Assembly: GCA_036733285.1 (NCBI GenBank)
Contig: DAINAU010000147.1
Location: 1 to 10,633 of the forward strand
Length of the DNA stretch: 10,633 nucleotides
Direction: 5' to 3'
Source of the DNA: JAGOBX01 sp036733285
GTDB lineage: Bacteria > JAGOBX01
Positions 7,200 to 10,633 of this stretch are shown piece by piece. The stretch's first letter is position 1. Each line of letters begins with the position of its first letter. The translations under genes and the position numbers were made by a program. Below the pieces are notes generated by a model that was given only the letters and a program-made list of their open reading frames with translations, was not told where the DNA came from and ran no database searches.

Positions 7200-7592
7200 A
7201 TGAAAAATAAAGGATTCACGATTATAGAATTGTTGTTGTGCGTATTTATTATTTCAACTCTTACATTCGGAATAATATCCGCGATAAATTTTACTTTAAC
7301 CCAAAACAGCATATTAGCGGCGAAAAATTCAGCGTATTTAATAGCGGATAATTCGTTGAAGAATAAAGAATCGGCTTCGGAGTTCAACGTAAAATACGAT
7401 AACGTAGATTTTGAAATAAAATTGACCGAAACAAAAAAAAAACCGAAAGAACTGCTTGATTTTTCCGACGATTATTTGAAGATGATTTCTGATAACGTTG
7501 AAATAAGAGTTAGAAAAGCGGAAGTTAAATGGAATATAGGCAACCGCGGGTATTCGATTTATCTCGAAAAATACGAGACTGCGGAATTATAA
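7200..7592 (+). CDS. Type IV pilin-like / minor pseudopilin
   Basis: This is a short protein of 130 residues with a textbook prepilin N-terminus: MKNKG, then FTIIELLL, then a hydrophobic helix to about residue 30. A prepilin peptidase would cut after Gly5 and methylate Phe6, and Glu10 supplies the conserved +5 glutamate needed for pilus assembly. A segment like LIADNSLK (about 47-54) after the helix recalls the AENxL region of GspI-type minor pseudopilins of type II secretion, and the small C-terminal domain is of matching size. I give that assignment only as a possibility. It lies 4 nt after the membrane-protein stop, without an evident Shine-Dalgarno. The ATG at 7195 in another frame is dead (ATG AAA TGA), which supports the start at 7200. 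No peptidase, ATPase, secretin or major pilin is nearby, so the assembly machinery must be elsewhere. Confidence 0.85.
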   Translation: MKNKGFTIIELLLCVFIISTLTFGIISAINFTLTQNSILAAKNSAYLIADNSLKNKESASEFNVKYDNVDFEIKLTETKKKPKELLDFSDDYLKMISDNVEIRVRKAEVKWNIGNRGYSIYLEKYETAEL

Positions 7593-7605
7593 ATTTTTAT
7601 TGTTT

Positions 7606-7622
7606 AGAGGCGATAACAAATG
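7606..7622 (+). promoter_or_regulatory. Shine-Dalgarno AGAGG and ATG of hydG
   Basis: AGAGG at 7606-7610 ends 9 nt before the ATG at 7620. This well-placed ribosome site contrasts with the three genes upstream, which have none that I can see, and it confirms the chosen start. Confidence 0.65.
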
Positions 7623-9038
7623 AATTATGAGGATTTTATCAATGACGATTATATTGAAGATATAATAAAAGAGAAGGATTGCGATAAGAAAAAAATTTCG
7701 GATATTTTATCAAAAGCCGCGGAAAAAAAAGGATTGACGCCGGAAGAAGCCGCTGCGCTTTGCAACATTAAAGACCCCGAACTAATTGAAGTTTTATTTG
7801 AAACCGCAAAAAAAATAAAAAATGAGATTTATGGAAAACGGATTGTTTTTTTCGCGCCTTTATACGTTTCAAATTATTGTATGAACGATTGTTTGTATTG
7901 CGCTTTCAGAGCGTCGAACAAAGACGCTGTCCGTCATTCTTTAAGTTCCGAAGAATTAACTGAAGAAATAAAACTATTGCAAAAACAAGGGCATAAACGG
8001 CTGATACTTGTGTTTGGCGAAGCTCCGGGCAAATCAGCGCCCGAACATATTGCCGAGGTTGTTAAAAAAGTATACAGTATAAAAACGTATAATGAAAATA
8101 AAGTAGAAATAGGAAGTATCAGACGGGTAAACATAAACGCGGCGCCTATGGATATCGAAGGGTATAAAACAGTAAAGCAAGCCGGAATAGGAACATATCA
8201 GATTTTTCAAGAAACTTACCATAAACAAACATACGCAAAAATGCATCCGCCGAAAACCATGAAGAGCGATTATATGCGGAGATTGACTTCTCTGCATAGA
8301 GCTCAGGAAGCCGGCATAGACGACGTCGGGCTTGGAGCATTATTCGGTTTGTATGATTGGAGATTTGAAGTTATATCTTTGATATATCATTCGATTTCTT
8401 TGGATAAATATTTTGGCGTTGGACCTCATACAATTTCTTTTCCAAGAATAGAACCGGCGTTCAACACTCCGTTCACAACCGGTTTTGAATACAAAGTTTC
8501 AGATTTTGATTTTAAGAAAGCGATTGCGATTTTACGCCTTGCGGTTCCGTATACCGGATTGATTTTGACGTGCAGAGAATCGGCTGAATTCAGAAACGAG
8601 GTTATAAAACTCGGCGTTTCGCAGATTGACGCCGGTTCAAAGATTGGGATTGGAGGATATTCGGAAGCCGCGAAAAGAAATAAAATAGAGAACAAAGAAC
8701 AGTTCACGCTTGCCGACGTCAGAACGCTTGAAGAAGTGATAAATGAATTGTTGAAAGACGAATTCATTCCTTCTTTTTGCACAGCCTGTTACAGGCTGGG
8801 CAGAACCGGAGAACATTTTATGTCCCATGCAAAACCGGGATTTATCAAACGGTTTTGCCAGCCGAACGCTTTGCTTACTTTTTTTGAGTATCTCACTGAT
8901 TACGCATCGAAAGAAACTATTAAAAAAGGCGAGACTTTAATTAATAAATTAACGGGAAATCTGGACGACAAAATAAAAACGGAAGTATTGAATAAAATCG
9001 AGCAGATTAAAAACGGAAAAAGGGATTTGTATTTTTAA
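7620..9038 (+). CDS. hydG: [FeFe]-hydrogenase H-cluster radical SAM maturase HydG
   Basis: HydG is a cytoplasmic radical-SAM tyrosine lyase. It cleaves tyrosine to p-cresol and dehydroglycine and makes the CO and cyanide ligands of the hydrogenase H-cluster, delivered as an Fe-cysteine complex. The radical-SAM motif is Cys87-x3-Cys91-x2-Cys94 (in NYCMNDCLYC). The C-terminal auxiliary-cluster signature, which distinguishes HydG from ThiH, is Cys387-x2-Cys390-x22-Cys413, and the 22-residue spacing is exact. Other family stretches are IRRVNINAAP (167-176), GIGTYQIFQETYH (189-201), EAGIDDVGLGALFGLYD (230-246) and FGVGPHTISFPR (265-276), whose His270 corresponds to the residue binding the extra iron. 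At 472 residues the length is normal, so the gene looks intact. It follows the pseudopilin gene by 27 nt. HydE, HydF and the hydrogenase itself are not in the window, so the assignment rests on sequence alone, which is strong. Confidence 0.96.
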   Translation: MNYEDFINDDYIEDIIKEKDCDKKKISDILSKAAEKKGLTPEEAAALCNIKDPELIEVLFETAKKIKNEIYGKRIVFFAPLYVSNYCMNDCLYCAFRASNKDAVRHSLSSEELTEEIKLLQKQGHKRLILVFGEAPGKSAPEHIAEVVKKVYSIKTYNENKVEIGSIRRVNINAAPMDIEGYKTVKQAGIGTYQIFQETYHKQTYAKMHPPKTMKSDYMRRLTSLHRAQEAGIDDVGLGALFGLYDWRFEVISLIYHSISLDKYFGVGPHTISFPRIEPAFNTPFTTGFEYKVSDFDFKKAIAILRLAVPYTGLILTCRESAEFRNEVIKLGVSQIDAGSKIGIGGYSEAAKRNKIENKEQFTLADVRTLEEVINELLKDEFIPSFCTACYRLGRTGEHFMSHAKPGFIKRFCQPNALLTFFEYLTDYASKETIKKGETLINKLTGNLDDKIKTEVLNKIEQIKNGKRDLYF

Positions 9039-9108
9039 CCGGCGTTTTTGGAATTCAAAAATTGCGATTGGATTTTGAACAACCTCTTTGATTATTGGAA
9101 AATATGGA

Positions 9109-9144
9109 CGCCTAATGTTTTTACGGAGGTTGGCGGATTTTTTT
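9109..9144 (+). terminator. Probable rho-independent terminator after hydG
   Basis: CGCCTAA (9109-9115) pairs with TTGGCG (9130-9135), with one bulged T, around a 14-nt loop. Two bases later comes a run of seven T (9138-9144). The stem is short, so efficiency is uncertain. An alternative stem, CAACCTC (9080-9086) with GAGGTTG (9126-9132), uses part of the same 3' arm. Confidence 0.5.
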
Positions 9145-9158
9145 ATTGAATTTTTCTA

Positions 9159-9218
9159 TATTATAAATATATTTTTGACCGGTTGTTAATTTAGGAAAAA
9201 TAGGATAGTTTAAATAAA
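9159..9218 (+). promoter_or_regulatory. Leader of the channel gene with weak promoter and RBS candidates
   Basis: After the terminator the sequence is strongly AT-rich. TATTAT at 9159-9164 is a five-of-six -10 candidate with only a T-rich -35. TTGACC at 9175-9180 looks like a -35, but its only -10 candidate (TAGGAT, 9201-9206) is 20 nt away. AGGA at 9202-9205, 13 nt before the ATG, is the best ribosome-site candidate. None of these is secure. Confidence 0.25.
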
Positions 9219-10547
9219 ATGAAAAGCATACCTATAATAAAGTATGGCGGCAAATTCAGCACAATATGGAATTTGCTTATTGTTTTATGCATACTCATTA
9301 TTTCGCTGACGATACCATATCAAATATGTTTTAACATATTTAAATACGATTCTTTATTCTGGACAATTACGGGAATATTTATTATTGATATATTTATTAG
9401 CTTAGATTCGGAAAAAAAAATCGGAATTAAATATCTTAAAACCAGAAAAGAAATAATAGAGTATTATTTAAAAAAATGGTTTATATTGGATTTGTTTGCC
9501 GCGTTGCCGATAGCTTATTTCCTTCAAAAATATTGCGATAATAGCAAATATCAATATTTAATAATTTTTTACCAGCTTCTCCGTCTTTTAAAATTTTTTA
9601 AAGCGTTTTCTCTTTTTACGGATATTCAGAATTCATTAAACATAATTCCCAGCATAATGCGCCTGACTAAGTTTATTTTTCTGACTTATATGCAAGTTGT
9701 TAATTTGATGTCTTTGGGTTGGGTGTTAGTCGGCGGCGTTCCAAATATAAACGAATTGGAATTTACTAGTCTTGAAAAGTATTTGCGCGGTCTATATTGG
9801 TGTATGACTACTATAACCACGATAGGATACGGCGATTATTCTCCGGATAAATCAAATAATATTCAGATAATTTATACCGTTTTTGTTCAGATAATCGGCG
9901 TGGGAATATATTCTTATATCATTGCTAATGTCGCGGGGCTAATTGCCAATCTTGATATCGCCAAAGCCAATTATATGAAAAAAATCGAGGAAATCAGCGT
10001 TTTTATGCGGGGAAAGAATATCCCGATAGACATACAAGAAAAGGTTAAGAATTATTACGAATATTCTTGGGAAACAAATAAAAATATTTCAGAAACTTCG
10101 GTTATGTCCGAATTACCCAGACTTCTCGCGCTTGATATTTCGCTTTTTCTAAACAGAGGGATTCTTCAAAAAGTTTCATTTTTTAAAAATGCCGACGATA
10201 TATTCATACGAGAAATTGTTCAGATGCTTAAACAGTCCACTTTTATACCGGGCGATTATATAATAAGACAGGGGGAGTATGGGGACTGTATGTATTTTTT
10301 GAGTTCCGGGCAGGTCGAGGTTCTTGTTAATGATAATAAAGTGGCTGTTTTGCAAGAAGGTTCTCCTTTTGGAGAAACAGCTTTGCTTCAAGGCGAAAAG
10401 AGGAACGCTTCCATAAGAGCGTTAAACTATTGCGACGTATATATATTAACTAAAGAGAATTTTGATATAATTCGCGGAAAATATGTTGATTTCAATAATC
10501 AAATGCTGAAAATTATAGAAGAGCGAGCCAAAGCGAATAAGAAATAA
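9219..10547 (+). CDS. Cyclic-nucleotide-gated potassium channel (six-helix)
   Basis: This inner-membrane channel subunit of 442 residues should assemble as a tetramer. Hydrophobic helices S1-S4 lie at about 17-38, 46-62, 86-102 and 112-133, with S4 carrying few charges (Arg122, Lys125, Lys128). S5 is at about 151-172 and S6 at about 214-245. Between S5 and S6 is the pore loop and potassium filter TTITTIGYGD (197-206). A C-linker (about 246-325) leads to a cyclic-nucleotide-binding domain (about 326-430), with the phosphate-binding cassette FGETALL (384-390) and Arg395 in EKRNASIRA. The Gly-Glu pair and the Arg that contact the ribose phosphate are kept, so cAMP or cGMP binding is expected. 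Weak S4 charge suggests gating mainly by ligand, as in MloK1-type bacterial channels. The gene is separated from hydG by 180 nt and a probable terminator, so it is probably an independent unit. It looks complete. Confidence 0.93.
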   Translation: MKSIPIIKYGGKFSTIWNLLIVLCILIISLTIPYQICFNIFKYDSLFWTITGIFIIDIFISLDSEKKIGIKYLKTRKEIIEYYLKKWFILDLFAALPIAYFLQKYCDNSKYQYLIIFYQLLRLLKFFKAFSLFTDIQNSLNIIPSIMRLTKFIFLTYMQVVNLMSLGWVLVGGVPNINELEFTSLEKYLRGLYWCMTTITTIGYGDYSPDKSNNIQIIYTVFVQIIGVGIYSYIIANVAGLIANLDIAKANYMKKIEEISVFMRGKNIPIDIQEKVKNYYEYSWETNKNISETSVMSELPRLLALDISLFLNRGILQKVSFFKNADDIFIREIVQMLKQSTFIPGDYIIRQGEYGDCMYFLSSGQVEVLVNDNKVAVLQEGSPFGETALLQGEKRNASIRALNYCDVYILTKENFDIIRGKYVDFNNQMLKIIEERAKANKK

Positions 10548-10633
10548 TATTCAAATAATTCAAAAAAAGCCGCCGCGAAAAATTTCACATAACCAGAAGT
10601 CAAATCAGCTAAGTCATTAAAAATAAATAAGAA

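Noticed and set aside
8034..8782. Several antisense open frames opposite hydG
   Set aside because: They lie wholly within a highly conserved, intact hydG and show no family resemblance.
7620..9038. Assignment as ThiH, or another tyrosine-cleaving radical SAM enzyme
   Set aside because: The CX2CX22C auxiliary-cluster motif at the C-terminus and the VGPHTIS stretch fit HydG and are not expected in ThiH.
9045..9061. TTTTTG/CAAAAA hairpin just after hydG
   Set aside because: It is a six-pair stem made almost wholly of A-T pairs, with no following U-tract. It is expected by chance in such AT-rich DNA.
10548..10633. Terminator or gene start after the channel gene
   Set aside because: The 86-nt tail shows no stable stem followed by T on the + strand and no start codon with a ribosome site that can be followed.

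Overview
The window is AT-rich bacterial DNA in which all eight protein genes lie on the + strand. Introns are absent, and no tRNA, rRNA, CRISPR array or mobile element was seen. The best clue to lifestyle is a complete [FeFe]-hydrogenase maturase, HydG, which points to an anaerobic, hydrogen-metabolising bacterium. A pseudopilin-like gene, a secreted hydrolase and a multi-spanning GT-C-like membrane protein would fit a diderm such as an Elusimicrobia- or Spirochaete-like lineage. That placement is a guess, because no marker gene here fixes the phylum.

Region 1 (2-4498) looks like one transcription unit. It holds a very long coiled-coil protein (possibly cut at the window edge), then a HEAT-repeat protein whose C-terminal third folds on paper like a STAS domain, then a PcrA/UvrD helicase. 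The first two genes are 8 nt apart and the next two overlap by 8 nt. The helicase has every SF1A motif, an unusual Arg/Gly-rich linker and the usual PcrA C-terminal Tudor-like domain.

Region 2 (4499-4688) is a 190-nt gap. It carries a 15-bp perfect inverted repeat whose right arm covers the -10 of a plausible promoter, plus an upstream hairpin that competes for neighbouring bases.

Region 3 (4689-9038) runs with gaps of 8, 4 and 27 nt through an exported alpha/beta hydrolase, a GT-C-type membrane protein, a short pseudopilin-like protein and hydG. The close spacing suggests co-transcription, but no shared pathway is evident. The first three genes lack clear Shine-Dalgarno sequences, while hydG has one. 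A probable intrinsic terminator follows hydG.

Region 4 (9219-10547) encodes a six-helix cyclic-nucleotide-gated potassium channel with an intact selectivity filter and an intact cyclic-nucleotide phosphate-binding cassette. The last 86 nt hold nothing recognisable.

Most of the window is recognisable housekeeping or accessory content. The least ordinary items are the HEAT-STAS protein in its coiled-coil/helicase operon, the inverted repeat at 4572-4662, and the isolated hydG and pseudopilin genes. I do not see convincing evidence for a wholly new system.
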